Source: Pseudomonas sp. MN1F (GTDB lineage Bacteria; Pseudomonadota; Gammaproteobacteria; Pseudomonadales; Pseudomonadaceae). Taken from it: a stretch of 47,972 bases of DNA. The stretch lies in NCBI RefSeq assembly GCF_009391885.1, contig NZ_VZII01000053.1:1-47972 (forward strand). The letters are read 5' to 3'. The position numbers and the translations under genes were made by a program. The notes beneath the pieces were generated by a model. That model was not told the DNA's origin. It saw nothing but the letters and a program-made list of their open reading frames with translations, and did no database searches. Below are positions 1 through 9,265 of this stretch, piece by piece. Numbering within the stretch: position 1 is the stretch's first letter; every line of letters begins with the position of its first letter.

Positions 1-26
1 CAGGAGAGACTGGCCCGAAACAGATG

Positions 27-120
27 TAGGAGCGAGCTTGCTCGCGATGCGCCGCGCGGGCGGCGCTCGATCTCACAGGCGCTGCACATCTATTGGCGAA
101 CGCCTGGTGGCCGTGATGCG
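27..120. repeat. REP-type palindrome plus dispersed repeat tail
   Basis: The stretch begins with the Pseudomonas REP-like core GTAGGAGCGAGCTTGCTCGC (27-46), followed by a hairpin with arms GCGCCG (49-54) and CGGCGC (61-66). A tail follows: CACAGGCGCTG (74-84), 16 variable bases, then CGCCTGGTGGCC (101-112). The same tail with identical spacing occurs at 47818-47864, and the hairpin core occurs inverted near 29820-29846. Such elements sit between genes in pseudomonads and do not encode protein. The rest of 1-268 contains no gene I can support. Confidence 0.75.
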
Positions 121-268
121 TTACCAGCCCCGGCCTATCAATGCCTCATGCCGAGTTCGGCATCGTCCATCAACGCCTTGGCCATCGCGCTCAGAACGGA
201 AAAAGAGCGCCCAGAGTATCTTTGGGAAATGGACTACAAGCTAGCGGTTAAATCTGATTCTGAATGCT

Positions 269-1870
269 TCAGACATCCCCTAAAAACGCCGCTTCCAACA
301 ATTGTTTCGTATAAACATGTTGCGGCGCATGGAAGATCTCCCGCGCATCCCCTTGCTCCACCACATGCCCATGCTTGATCACCATCAACTGGTGGCTCAG
401 CGCCTTGACCACCGCCAGGTCATGGCTGATAAACAGGTACGTCAGGTTGTACTTGGCCTGCAGGTTCCTCAGCAACTCCACCACCTGCCGCTGCACCGTG
501 CGGTCCAGCGCCGAGGTCGGCTCATCCAGCAGAATCAGCGCCGGCTTCAACACCAACGCCCGGGCAATGGCAATACGCTGGCGCTGGCCCCCGGAGAACT
601 CATGCGGATAGCGATGGCGGGTGCGCGGGTCCAGCCCCACTTCCTCCAGCGCCGCAACGATCGCCGCCTCCTGCTCCTGCGGCGTACCTATCTTGTGGAT
701 CCGCAGCCCCTCGCCAACGATATCCTCCACACACATGCGCGGGCTCAGGCTGCCGAAGGGGTCCTGAAACACCACCTGCATCTCCCGCCGCAGTGGCCGC
801 ACTTGCTTCTGGTTCATCCCTTCGAGCTGCTGGCCATGAAAGCGGATCCCGCCCTGGCTGGAGATCAACCGCAGAATCGCCAGGCCCAATGTCGACTTGC
901 CCGACCCGGACTCGCCGACGATCCCCAGCGTCTGCCCCTGGGGCAGGCTGAAGTTGATCCCGTCCACCGCCTTCACATGGTCAACCGTCTTGCGCAATAG
1001 CCCCTTCTTGATCGGGAACCACACCTTCAGGTCATTCACCTCCAGCAACGGCGCCCCTACCGGGTTATGGGCGGGCAACCCACTGGGCTCGGCATTGATC
1101 AGCATCTGCGTGTAGTGATGCTGCGGTGCACTGAACAACGTGGCGCACTCGGCCTGTTCGACGATCCGCCCGCGTTGCATCACGCACACACGATGGGCGA
1201 TGCGGCGCACCAGGTTGAGGTCGTGGCTGATCAGCAGCAGGGCCATGCCTAACTTCGCCTGCAGCTTTTTCAGCAGGTCGAGAATCTTCAACTGCACGGT
1301 CACATCCAGCGCCGTGGTCGGTTCATCCGCGATCAACAGCTCGGGTTCGTTGGCCAGGGCCATGGCGATCATCACCCGCTGGCGCTGACCGCCTGACAGT
1401 TCGTGAGGCAGGGCCTTGAGGCGCTTGTGCGGGTCCGGGATGCCGACCATTTCCAACAGTTCCAGCGTACGCGCTGTCGCTTCCTTGCCGGTCAGGCCCT
1501 TGTGCAGCAGGAGGATTTCGTTGATCTGCTTCTCGATGCAGTGCAGCGGGTTCAGCGAGGTCATCGGCTCCTGGAAGATCATCGCGATGCGGTTGCCGCG
1601 GATGCGCTGCAGGGTCTTTTCGCTCTGCTGCAGCAGGTCCTGGCCCTCATAGCGGATGCTGCCGCTGGGGTGGCGGGCCAGCGGGTAGGGCAGCAGGCGC
1701 AGAATCGAGTGCGCGGTGACGGACTTGCCCGAGCCGCTTTCGCCGACCAGAGCCAACGTCTCGCCCTTGCGGATATCGAAGCTGATGCCATCGACCACCC
1801 GGTTGACCTGCTCGCCGGTGACAAACTCCACGGCCAGGTCGCGCACTTCGATCAGGTTCTGTTCGCTCAT
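269..1870 (-). CDS. yejF: ABC transporter ATP-binding protein, fused double ATPase (YejF/NppD type)
   Basis: This is the energising subunit of a peptide-type ABC importer, acting on the inner face of the cytoplasmic membrane. The 533-residue protein holds two complete ABC domains. Walker A motifs GESGSGKS lie at 43-50 and 319-326, signature motifs LSGGQRQ and FSGGQRQ near 158 and 425, and Walker B motifs end in ADEPTTALD and LDEPTSALD. A second start eight codons upstream would overlap yejE; the start MSEQNLIEV is chosen because it leaves a one-base gap after the yejE stop. It is the last gene of a five-gene operon. Family knowledge: YejABEF in enterobacteria imports microcin C, and P. aeruginosa NppA1A2BCD imports peptidyl-nucleoside antibiotics. 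The actual substrate here is unknown. Confidence 0.93.
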   Translation of the reverse strand: MSEQNLIEVRDLAVEFVTGEQVNRVVDGISFDIRKGETLALVGESGSGKSVTAHSILRLLPYPLARHPSGSIRYEGQDLLQQSEKTLQRIRGNRIAMIFQEPMTSLNPLHCIEKQINEILLLHKGLTGKEATARTLELLEMVGIPDPHKRLKALPHELSGGQRQRVMIAMALANEPELLIADEPTTALDVTVQLKILDLLKKLQAKLGMALLLISHDLNLVRRIAHRVCVMQRGRIVEQAECATLFSAPQHHYTQMLINAEPSGLPAHNPVGAPLLEVNDLKVWFPIKKGLLRKTVDHVKAVDGINFSLPQGQTLGIVGESGSGKSTLGLAILRLISSQGGIRFHGQQLEGMNQKQVRPLRREMQVVFQDPFGSLSPRMCVEDIVGEGLRIHKIGTPQEQEAAIVAALEEVGLDPRTRHRYPHEFSGGQRQRIAIARALVLKPALILLDEPTSALDRTVQRQVVELLRNLQAKYNLTYLFISHDLAVVKALSHQLMVIKHGHVVEQGDAREIFHAPQHVYTKQLLEAAFLGDV

Positions 1871-1871
1871 T

Positions 1872-2891
1872 TCACTTCCTCGGGTCGAAGGCATCGCGGG
1901 CGGATTCGCCGATGAACACCAGCAGGCTCAACATGATCGCCAGCACGGCGAAGGCGCTGATGCCCAGCCACGGAGCTTGCAGGTTGGACTTGCCTTGCGC
2001 CACCAGTTCGCCCAGCGACGGCGCGCCGGGGGGCAGGCCGAAGCCAAGGAAGTCCAGCGCGGTCAGGGTGCCGATGGCACCGGTGAGGATGAACGGCATG
2101 AAGGTCATGGTCGAGATCATGGCGTTGGGCAGGATGTGCCGGTACATGATCGCGCCGTTGCGCATCCCCAGGGCGCGGGCCGCGCGCACGTATTCCAGGT
2201 TGCGCCCGCGCAGGAATTCGGCACGCACCACGTCCACCAGGCTCATCCACGAGAACAGCAGCATGATGCCCAGCAGCCACCAGAAGTTGGGCTGCACGAA
2301 GCTGGCGAGGATGATCAGCAGGTACAACACCGGCAGGCCGGACCAGATTTCCAGGAAGCGCTGCCCGGCCAGGTCGACCCAGCCGCCGTAGAAACCCTGC
2401 AAGGCGCCGGCAATGACGCCGACGATGGAACTCAACACCGTCAGGGTAATGGCGAACAGCACTGATACACGGAAGCCATAGATCACCCGTGCCAGCACAT
2501 CGCGGCCCTGATCGTCGGTGCCTAGCCAGTTGTCCGCCGAGGGCGGCGCCGGGGCCGGTACGCGCAGGTCGTAGTTGATGCTCTGGTAGCTGAACGGGAT
2601 CGGTGCCCAGAGCACGAAGCTGTCTTTCTTCTGCAGCAGGTCGCGGATGTACGGGCTCTTGTAGTTGGCTTCCAAGGGGAATTCGCCGCCGAAGGTGGTT
2701 TCCGGGTAGCGCTTGAACGCCGGGAAGTACCATGAGCCTTCGTAGCGCACGGCAATCGGTTTGTCGTTGGCGATCAGCTCGGCGCCCAGGCTCAGGCCGA
2801 ACAGGATCAGGAACAGCCACAGCGACCACCAGCCTCGGCGGTTGGCCTTGAAGCGCTCGAAGCGCCGGCGGTTGAGGGGGGACAGGGCCAT
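1872..2891 (-). CDS. yejE: ABC transporter permease (YejE/NppC type)
   Basis: Inner-membrane permease of the peptide importer, 339 residues. A short basic N-terminus precedes the first hydrophobic segment (about residues 20-40). It is followed by a large periplasmic stretch of about 100 residues and then the multi-helix BPD-type permease core, which contains an EAA-like loop (RAARALGMRNGAIMYRHILP) for docking to the ATPase. The long first periplasmic loop is typical of YejE rather than of ordinary DppC/OppC. One base separates it from yejB upstream and from yejF downstream, so the three are surely cotranscribed and probably translationally coupled. Confidence 0.92.
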   Translation of the reverse strand: MALSPLNRRRFERFKANRRGWWSLWLFLILFGLSLGAELIANDKPIAVRYEGSWYFPAFKRYPETTFGGEFPLEANYKSPYIRDLLQKKDSFVLWAPIPFSYQSINYDLRVPAPAPPSADNWLGTDDQGRDVLARVIYGFRVSVLFAITLTVLSSIVGVIAGALQGFYGGWVDLAGQRFLEIWSGLPVLYLLIILASFVQPNFWWLLGIMLLFSWMSLVDVVRAEFLRGRNLEYVRAARALGMRNGAIMYRHILPNAMISTMTFMPFILTGAIGTLTALDFLGFGLPPGAPSLGELVAQGKSNLQAPWLGISAFAVLAIMLSLLVFIGESARDAFDPRK

Positions 2892-2892
2892 G

Positions 2893-3966
2893 TCAGTGCT
2901 CCCGGCTGGCGAAGTCGATGCGTGGATCGACCAGGGTGTAGGTCAGGTCGCCGATCAGTTTCACCACCAGCCCGAGCAGGGTGAAGATGAACAGGGTGCC
3001 GAAGACCACCGGGTAGTCGCGGTTGATCGCCGCTTCGAAACTCATCAGGCCCAGGCCATCGAGGCTGAAAATCACCTCGATCAGCAGGGAGCCGGTGAAG
3101 AAGATGCCGATGAACGCCGACGGGAAACCGGCGATCACCAGCAGCATGGCGTTGCGGAACACATGCCCATACAGCACACGTGGCCGGCTCAGGCCCTTGG
3201 CCTTGGCGGTGACCACGTACTGCTTGTTGATCTCGTCGAGGAAGCTGTTCTTGGTCAGCAGGGTCATGGTGGCGAAGTTGCCGATCACCAGCGCGGTGAT
3301 TGGCAACACCAGGTGCCAGAAGTAGTCGAGCACCTTGCCGGTGGTGGACAGCTCGTCGAAATTGTTGGAGGTGAGGCCGCGCAGCGGGAACCAGTCGAAA
3401 TAGCTGCCGCCGGCGAACAGCACGATCAGCAGGATGGCGAACAGGAACGCCGGGATGGCATAGCCGACAATGATCGCCGAGCTGGTCCAGACATCGAAGT
3501 GGCTGCCGTGGCGCACCGCCTTGGCGATGCCCAGCGGGATCGACACCAGGTACATGATCAGCGTGCTCCACAGCCCCAGCGAGATCGACACCGGCATCTT
3601 CTCGGCGATCAGGTCGATGACCTTGGCGTCGCGGAAGAAGCTGTCGCCAAAGTCCAGGGTGGCGTAGTTCTTGATCATGATCCACAAGCGTTCGGGCGCC
3701 GACTTGTCGAAGCCGTACATGTGCTCGATCTCGGCGATCAGCGCCGGGTCCAGGCCCTGGGCACCGCGGTAGTTGGAGCCGGCCACCGAGACCTCGGCGC
3801 CGCCGCCGGCGATGCGGCTGGTGGCGCCCTCGAAGCCTTCGAGCTTGGCGATCATCTGCTCCACCGGGCCGCCAGGGGCGGCCTGGACGATGATGAAGTT
3901 GATGATCAGGATGCCGAACAACGTCGGGATGATCAGCAGCAGGCGACGCAGGATATAGGCCAGCAT
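2893..3966 (-). CDS. yejB: ABC transporter permease (YejB/NppB type)
   Basis: Second inner-membrane permease of the importer, 357 residues, starting MLAYILRRLLLIIPTLFGI, the usual first helix of the DppB/OppB family. The EAA docking loop reads VVTAKAKGLSRPRVLYGHVF. Between the first two helices lies an insertion of about 60 residues rich in Gly and Ala, typical of YejB. It starts two bases after the stop of the upstream binding-protein gene and pairs with YejE to form the channel. Identification as the YejB branch rests on length, this insertion and neighbours. Confidence 0.92.
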   Translation of the reverse strand: MLAYILRRLLLIIPTLFGILIINFIIVQAAPGGPVEQMIAKLEGFEGATSRIAGGGAEVSVAGSNYRGAQGLDPALIAEIEHMYGFDKSAPERLWIMIKNYATLDFGDSFFRDAKVIDLIAEKMPVSISLGLWSTLIMYLVSIPLGIAKAVRHGSHFDVWTSSAIIVGYAIPAFLFAILLIVLFAGGSYFDWFPLRGLTSNNFDELSTTGKVLDYFWHLVLPITALVIGNFATMTLLTKNSFLDEINKQYVVTAKAKGLSRPRVLYGHVFRNAMLLVIAGFPSAFIGIFFTGSLLIEVIFSLDGLGLMSFEAAINRDYPVVFGTLFIFTLLGLVVKLIGDLTYTLVDPRIDFASREH

Positions 3967-3967
3967 G

Positions 3968-5794
3968 TCAGTTGGCCTCGTCTGCAGGGGTTTCGGTGAC
4001 CGCTGGGGTCACGTTGGGCTTGATCCACCAGGTGTCGATGCCGACATCGTACTTGGGCGACACCTTGGGGTGGCCGATGTGGTTCCAGTAGGCCACGCGC
4101 CAGGTCTTGATGTGCCAGTTGGGGATCACGTAGTAGCCCCACAGCAGCACGCGGTCCAGCGCCCGGCAGTGGTCGATCAGGCTCTGGCGCGAGTCGGCAT
4201 TGATCAACTGTTCCACCAGTTGGTCGATGGCCGGGTCGCGCAGGCCGATGAAATTGCGGCTGCCAGGGTTGTCGGCGGCGCTGCTGCTCCAGTATTCGCG
4301 TTGCTCGTTGCCGGGCGAGTTGGACTGCGCGAAGCCGCCGACGATCATGTCGTAGTCGCGCGAGCGCAGGCGGGTGATGTACTGCGAGACATCGACGCGG
4401 CGGATGTTCAGGTCGATGCCCAGGTCGGCGAGGTTACGCTTGAACGGCAACAGGATGCGCTCGAACTCGGTCTGTGCGAGCAGGAACTCGATCACCACCG
4501 GCTTGCCCTGGGCGTCGACCATCTTGTCGTCGACGATCTTCCAGCCGGCTTCCTGCAGCAGCTTGTAGGCCTTGCGTTGCTGCTCGCGGATCATGCCGCT
4601 GCCATCGCTGACCGGGTTGTGGAAGGCCTCGGTGAAGGCCTGCTCGGGAATCTTGCCGCGCAGCGGTTCGAGGATTTTCAGCTCATTGGCGCTAGGCAGG
4701 CCACGGGCGGCCATTTCCGAGTTCTCGAAGAAGCTGCCGGTGCGGGTGTAGGCACCGTTGAACAACTGCTTGTTGGTCCATTCGTAGTCCAGCAACTGGC
4801 TCAGCGCCTGGCGCACGCGCACGTCCTGGAACAGCGGGTGACGGATGTTGAAGACGAAGCCCTGCATCCCGGTGGGGTTGCCGTTGGGCAGCTCTTCCTT
4901 GATCAGGCGGCCTTCGCGCACGGCCGGCACGTTGTAGGCGGTGGCCCAGTTCTTCGCGCTGACCTCCAGCGCGTAGTCGAATGCACCGGCCTTCAGCGCT
5001 TCCAGGGCGACGGCGGTGTCGCGGTAGGAATCGAAGGTCATGGCGTCGAAGTTGTAGAAGCCGCGGTTGATCGGCAGGTCCTTGGCCCAGTAGTCCTTGA
5101 CCCGCTCGTAGCGGATGGTGCGCCCGGCCTTGACCTCGGCCACCTTGTACGGGCCGCTGCCCAGCGGGATTTCCAGGTTGCCGCGGTTGAACTCGCGGTT
5201 CTCGTACCAGTGCTTGGGCAGCACCGGCAGCTGGCCGAGGATCAACGGCAGCTCGCGGTTGTTCTGGTGCTTGAACTTGAACAGGACCCGCAGCGGGTCT
5301 TCGGCGACCACCTCGGCGACGTCGCCGTAGTACTGGCGGTAGAGGGGGGCGCCGTCCTTGATCAGGGCGTTGAAGGTGAACACCACGTCCTCGGCGCGCA
5401 TCGGGTGGCCATCGTGGAAGCGCGCTTCGGGGCGCAGGTAGAAGCGCACCCAGCTGTTGTCCGGGGCTTTCTCGATCTTGCCGGCGACCAGGCCGTACTC
5501 GGTGAACGGCTCATCCTGGCTCTGACGCATCAGGGTGTCGTAGATGATGCTGACGTTCTCGGCCGACACGCCCTTGTTGATGAACGGATTGAGGCTGTCG
5601 AAGCCGCCGAAGCTGGACTGGCGGAAGGTGCCGCCCTTGGGCGCGTCGGGGTTGACGTAGTCGAAGTGCTTGAAGTCGGCCGGGTATTTCGGCGGCTCGT
5701 CGTACAGGGTCAGCGCGTGTTGCGGCGCGGCCAGCGCGGGCAGGCTCAGGCAGGCGAACAGCAGGCTGCAGGCCAGGCGATGCGTCGGCTTCAT
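3968..5794 (-). CDS. Extracellular solute-binding protein of peptide ABC importer (second copy, NppA2-like)
   Basis: Periplasmic binding protein of SBP family 5, 608 residues. The start MKPTHRLACSLLFACLSLPA is chosen because it gives a clean Sec signal peptide cleaved near ALA-AP, and because its ATG overlaps the stop of the upstream paralogue by four bases (ATGA). The open frame runs far upstream but in shadow sequence. The mature part opens with LTLYDEPPKYPADFKHFDYVNPDAPKGGT, the characteristic YejA-like opening. Together with the gene at 5791-7620 it is a tandem duplication, and the two have diverged considerably. In P. aeruginosa the equivalent pair serves one transporter. Confidence 0.92.
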   Translation of the reverse strand: MKPTHRLACSLLFACLSLPALAAPQHALTLYDEPPKYPADFKHFDYVNPDAPKGGTFRQSSFGGFDSLNPFINKGVSAENVSIIYDTLMRQSQDEPFTEYGLVAGKIEKAPDNSWVRFYLRPEARFHDGHPMRAEDVVFTFNALIKDGAPLYRQYYGDVAEVVAEDPLRVLFKFKHQNNRELPLILGQLPVLPKHWYENREFNRGNLEIPLGSGPYKVAEVKAGRTIRYERVKDYWAKDLPINRGFYNFDAMTFDSYRDTAVALEALKAGAFDYALEVSAKNWATAYNVPAVREGRLIKEELPNGNPTGMQGFVFNIRHPLFQDVRVRQALSQLLDYEWTNKQLFNGAYTRTGSFFENSEMAARGLPSANELKILEPLRGKIPEQAFTEAFHNPVSDGSGMIREQQRKAYKLLQEAGWKIVDDKMVDAQGKPVVIEFLLAQTEFERILLPFKRNLADLGIDLNIRRVDVSQYITRLRSRDYDMIVGGFAQSNSPGNEQREYWSSSAADNPGSRNFIGLRDPAIDQLVEQLINADSRQSLIDHCRALDRVLLWGYYVIPNWHIKTWRVAYWNHIGHPKVSPKYDVGIDTWWIKPNVTPAVTETPADEAN

Positions 5795-7620
5795 TGGGCT
5801 TTCTCCGAAGGCTTTATCCACCAGGTATTCAGCCCGAGGGTATAGGGCGGCGTGGTGACGAAGGCGAACCGGTTGCGGTAGGCCAGGCGGTGATTGTCGA
5901 GGTACCAGTTGGGGATCATGTAGTACTGCCATGAGAGCACGCGGTCCAGGGCGCGGGCGGCGGCGACCTGGTCGTCGCGGGTGCGCGCGGCCAGCAGGGT
6001 GTCGAGCAGGTGGTCGACCACCGGGTCCTTGACCCCAGCATAGTTCTTGCTGCCCTTGGTCGCGGCCTGGCTGGAGTGGAAGTACAGCCACTGTTCGAGG
6101 CCCGGGCTCAAGGTCTGGTTCAGGGTCATCAGGATCATGTCGAAGTCGAACTGGTCCAGGCGTTGTTTGTACTGGGCACGGTCCACGGTGCGCAAGCGCG
6201 CATCGATGCCGATGCTGGCCAGGTTTTCGACATAGGGCTGCAGGATGCGTTCGAGGCTCGGGTTCACCAGCAGCAGTTCCATGCGCAGCGGCTGGCCCTT
6301 GGCATTGACCAGGCGCTGGCCGTCGAGCTTCCAGCCGGCCTGGTTGAGCAGGCCCAGGGCCTGGCGCAGGGTCTGGCGGCCAATGCCGCGCCCGTCGGTG
6401 TGGCTGACCTGGTAGGGCTGGGTGAACAGCTTGTCGGGCAGCTGGTCGCGGAACGGCGCCAGCAGCAGCCATTCCTTGCCGGTGGGTACGCCGCTGGCGG
6501 CGAACTCGCTGTTGGGGTAGTAGCTGGTCGCGCGGCGGTAGGCGCTGCTGAACAGGGCGCGGTTGGTCCACTCGAAGTCGAGCATCAGGCCCAGCGCCTG
6601 GCGCACCCTGGGGTCGCTGAAGGCGGCCCGGCGGCTGTTCATGAACAGGCCCTGGGTCTGGGTCGGGATGCGGTGCGGGACCTGCGCCTTGATCACCTCG
6701 CCACGGCGCACGGCCGGGAAGTTGTAGCCATTGGCCCAGTTTTTTGCCTGGTGCTCGATATAGATGTCGAACTCACCGGCCTTGAAGGCTTCGAAGGCCA
6801 CGGTGGCATCGCGGTAAAACTCATATTCGACGCGGTTGAAGTTGTACTTGCCGCGGTTCACTGCCAGGTCCTTGCCCCAGTAGTTCTTCACCCGCTCGAA
6901 CACCAGGCGCCTGCCGGGTTCCACCTGGGTGATGCGATACGGCCCGCTGCCCAGCGGTGGTTCGAAGGTGGTGGCCTCGAAGTCACGCTTTTGCCAGTAG
7001 TGCTTGGGCAATACCGGCATTTCGCCCAGGCGCAGGATCAGCAGCGGGTTGCCGGCGCGCTTGAAGACGAAGCGGATGCGCAGCGGGCCGAGGATGTCTA
7101 CCCGCTGCACTTCCTGCAGGTTGGTGCGGTAGATCGGGTGGCCTTGTTTGAGCAGGGTGCGGTATGAGAACGCCACGTCGGCGGCGGTGATCGGCGCGCC
7201 GTCATGCCAGCGTGCTTCCGGGCGCAGGTTGAACACTACCCAGCTGCGGTCTTCGCTGTACTCCACCGAGCGGGCGATCAGGCCATAGCTGGAGGTGGGC
7301 TCGTCACCGGACGGGTCGTACTGGCCGGTGCCGACCATCAGCGTTTCGTTCAGCTCGCTGACGCCGTATTGCAGGAAGTTCGGCGTGGTGACCGGGCTGG
7401 TGCCCTTGAAGGTATAGGGGTTGAGCGTATCGAAGGTGCCGAATGCCATGGCCCGCAAGGTGCCGCCCTTGGGCGCTTGCGGGTTGACCCAGTCGAAGTG
7501 GGTGAATGTGGCTGGGTACTTGAGCGTGCCGAACTGCGCGTATCCGTGGCTTTCGCTCACCATCGCGACGGCGGGGAAGCTCAAGGCCAGGCTGAGTGAC
7601 AGCAGGAGGGGACGTATCAA
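5791..7620 (-). CDS. Extracellular solute-binding protein of peptide ABC importer (first copy, NppA1-like)
   Basis: First gene of the importer operon, 609 residues, SBP family 5. The start codon is TTG (reverse complement of 7618-7620). It is preceded by GGAT-type purine stretches at moderate spacing, and no in-frame ATG or GTG lies further upstream. The first 19 residues, MIRPLLLSLSLALSFPAVA, form a signal peptide, which supports this start. The mature protein begins with the same YPATFTHFDWVNPQAPKGGT block as its paralogue downstream. The TTG start may keep translation of this first cistron modest. Binding specificity cannot be read from the sequence; peptides or peptide-like antibiotics are the family expectation. 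Confidence 0.92.
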   Translation of the reverse strand: MIRPLLLSLSLALSFPAVAMVSESHGYAQFGTLKYPATFTHFDWVNPQAPKGGTLRAMAFGTFDTLNPYTFKGTSPVTTPNFLQYGVSELNETLMVGTGQYDPSGDEPTSSYGLIARSVEYSEDRSWVVFNLRPEARWHDGAPITAADVAFSYRTLLKQGHPIYRTNLQEVQRVDILGPLRIRFVFKRAGNPLLILRLGEMPVLPKHYWQKRDFEATTFEPPLGSGPYRITQVEPGRRLVFERVKNYWGKDLAVNRGKYNFNRVEYEFYRDATVAFEAFKAGEFDIYIEHQAKNWANGYNFPAVRRGEVIKAQVPHRIPTQTQGLFMNSRRAAFSDPRVRQALGLMLDFEWTNRALFSSAYRRATSYYPNSEFAASGVPTGKEWLLLAPFRDQLPDKLFTQPYQVSHTDGRGIGRQTLRQALGLLNQAGWKLDGQRLVNAKGQPLRMELLLVNPSLERILQPYVENLASIGIDARLRTVDRAQYKQRLDQFDFDMILMTLNQTLSPGLEQWLYFHSSQAATKGSKNYAGVKDPVVDHLLDTLLAARTRDDQVAAARALDRVLSWQYYMIPNWYLDNHRLAYRNRFAFVTTPPYTLGLNTWWIKPSEKAQ

Positions 7621-7740
7621 GTCGGCATCCGATCCAGAGGCGTTGGGCTTTGGTCGGGGTACAGTAACAGCTTGGCCGGTATGGAAAAAGAGAGGTTTTG
7701 CAGGTGGTTGTCGAGGCCGCCATGCGGCCCCGGCATCTCA

Positions 7741-9165
7741 TCAATGCGAGAGGTAGACGGTCAGCGTCTGGCCTGGCTTGAGTGCATGACCGCTGCGCGG
7801 GTTCCAGCGCTTGAGGTGCTGCATCTCGACGTTGAAACGTTTGGCTACAAGATACAGCGAATCACCTTTGCGCACCTTGTACTGGGTGGAGCGCTGCCCG
7901 GAGTCCGCCACGCGGTTGGCTGCGGCGCTTGGCGCGCTGCCGCCGCGCAGGGCCAGGACCTGGCCGGCCTTGACGCGGTTGCCCGACAGTTTGTTCCAGC
8001 GCTGGAGGTCCTTGACCGCAACGCGGTTGGCCTTGGCGATGCTGCCCAGGCTGTCGCCACGCTTGACCCGGTAGCTGCGCGCGGCAGGCGCCTTGGCTTC
8101 GGCCACGGCGGCGGCGAACACGGCCTTGTTCGGCTGCAGGCTGACCAGCTGCTCGGGCTTGAGGTTGGACAGGCTGTCGCTGAGCAGGTGCGCCTTGGCG
8201 GTCGGAACCAGCAGCTGCTTGGGGCCATCCACGGTCATGCGTTTCTTGAAGGCCGGGTTGAGCTGGATCAGTTCGTCTTCGTCGATGTTGGCGAAGGCGG
8301 CGACCCGCGACAGGTCGAGGCGGTCGTTGATGGCCACCGCTTCGAAGTAGGGCTCGTTGGCGATCGGTGTAAGGTTCACACCATAGGCCTCAGGCGTGGA
8401 GACCACCTGCGACAGTGCCAGCAGCTTGGGCACGTAGTCACGGGTTTCCTGCGGCAGTGGCAGGTTCCAGTAATCGGTGGGCAGGCCGAGTTTCTCGTTG
8501 CGCTCGATGGCGCGGCTGACGGTGCCTTCGCCCGCGTTGTAGGCCGCCAGGGCCAGCAGCCAGTCGCCGTTGAACATGTCATGCAGACGGGTCAGGTAGT
8601 CCAGCGCGGCGTTGGTCGACGCGGTGATGTCGCGACGGCCATCGTAGAAGTTGGTCTGACGCAGGTTGTAATGGCGGCCGGTGGCTGGCATGAACTGCCA
8701 CATGCCCGCCGCGCTGGCGCGCGAATAGGCCATTGGGTTGTAGGCACTCTCGATTGCCGGCAGCAGCGCGAGCTCCAGTGGCATGTCGCGTTCTTCGAGG
8801 CGCTCGACGATGTAGTGCAGGTAGAGGCTGCCGCGCTCGCCGGCGCTCTCGAGGAACGTCGGGTTGCTGGCGAACCACAGGCGCTGCTGCTCGATGCGCG
8901 GGTTGACGTCGATGTTGTCCTGCAGGGCAAAGCCCTGACGCATGCGCTCCCACACATCCTGCGGCGGTTCGGCAGGCTTGACCGCCAACGGCGAGGGCTT
9001 GTGCTTGATCCGGGCCTGGTAGTTGTGCGCGCGAACGCTGTCGGCTTCGTCGAGCTGACGGGTGCTCTGGCAGCCCACCAGGGTGGCGGCCAGCGCCAGC
9101 GCACCGATTTGGGCCAGGCGCGTCAGGGCGACGGAATGAGCGGTTCTGCGGCTACGGGAAGACAT
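7741..9165 (-). CDS. mltD: Membrane-bound lytic murein transglycosylase D
   Basis: Cleaves the glycan strands of peptidoglycan between MurNAc and GlcNAc, leaving 1,6-anhydro ends. The 474-residue protein has a basic N-terminus and hydrophobic segment ending in a lipobox-like LVGC with Cys32, so it is probably an outer-membrane lipoprotein. The SLT catalytic domain spans about residues 100-250 with the catalytic Glu in AIESAYNP and the conserved GMWQFMP and AYNAGEG motifs. Two LysM peptidoglycan-binding repeats follow (YRVKRGDSLGSIAKANRV and YKVRKGDSLYLVAKRFNV). It is divergent in function from, but adjacent to, gloB as in E. coli. Confidence 0.95.
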   Translation of the reverse strand: MSSRSRRTAHSVALTRLAQIGALALAATLVGCQSTRQLDEADSVRAHNYQARIKHKPSPLAVKPAEPPQDVWERMRQGFALQDNIDVNPRIEQQRLWFASNPTFLESAGERGSLYLHYIVERLEERDMPLELALLPAIESAYNPMAYSRASAAGMWQFMPATGRHYNLRQTNFYDGRRDITASTNAALDYLTRLHDMFNGDWLLALAAYNAGEGTVSRAIERNEKLGLPTDYWNLPLPQETRDYVPKLLALSQVVSTPEAYGVNLTPIANEPYFEAVAINDRLDLSRVAAFANIDEDELIQLNPAFKKRMTVDGPKQLLVPTAKAHLLSDSLSNLKPEQLVSLQPNKAVFAAAVAEAKAPAARSYRVKRGDSLGSIAKANRVAVKDLQRWNKLSGNRVKAGQVLALRGGSAPSAAANRVADSGQRSTQYKVRKGDSLYLVAKRFNVEMQHLKRWNPRSGHALKPGQTLTVYLSH

Positions 9166-9201
9166 CGGCTGAGACAGGTTTCCGAGCGAAAAATTTCGGC
9201 G

Positions 9202-9230
9202 ATTCTAGAAACCGCTCCCGCCTGGGTCAA
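9202..9230 (-). promoter_or_regulatory. Predicted sigma-70 promoter of mltD
   Basis: On the minus strand a -35 box TTGACC (9225-9230) is separated by exactly 17 bases from a -10 box TAGAAT (9202-9207). The -10 box lies 36 bases upstream of the mltD ATG. Both hexamers are close to consensus and the spacing is ideal, and no competing coding use covers the site. Confidence 0.65.
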
Positions 9231-9265
9231 CCGTTGTGAACCCTCTGCGATATATCTTGAGGTTA

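Noticed and set aside
141..234. Minus-strand fragment reading GRSFSVLSAMAKALMDDAEL
   Set aside because: Only about 30 codons between stops, with no convincing start or ribosome site; it could be a gene remnant, but chance is equally likely.
3965..5845. Open frame of over 600 codons on the plus strand, opposite the binding protein gene
   Set aside because: It is antisense to a convincing periplasmic binding protein; high GC at third positions creates long shadow frames, and the translation is low complexity (VAVGHVVDQ-like) without domains.
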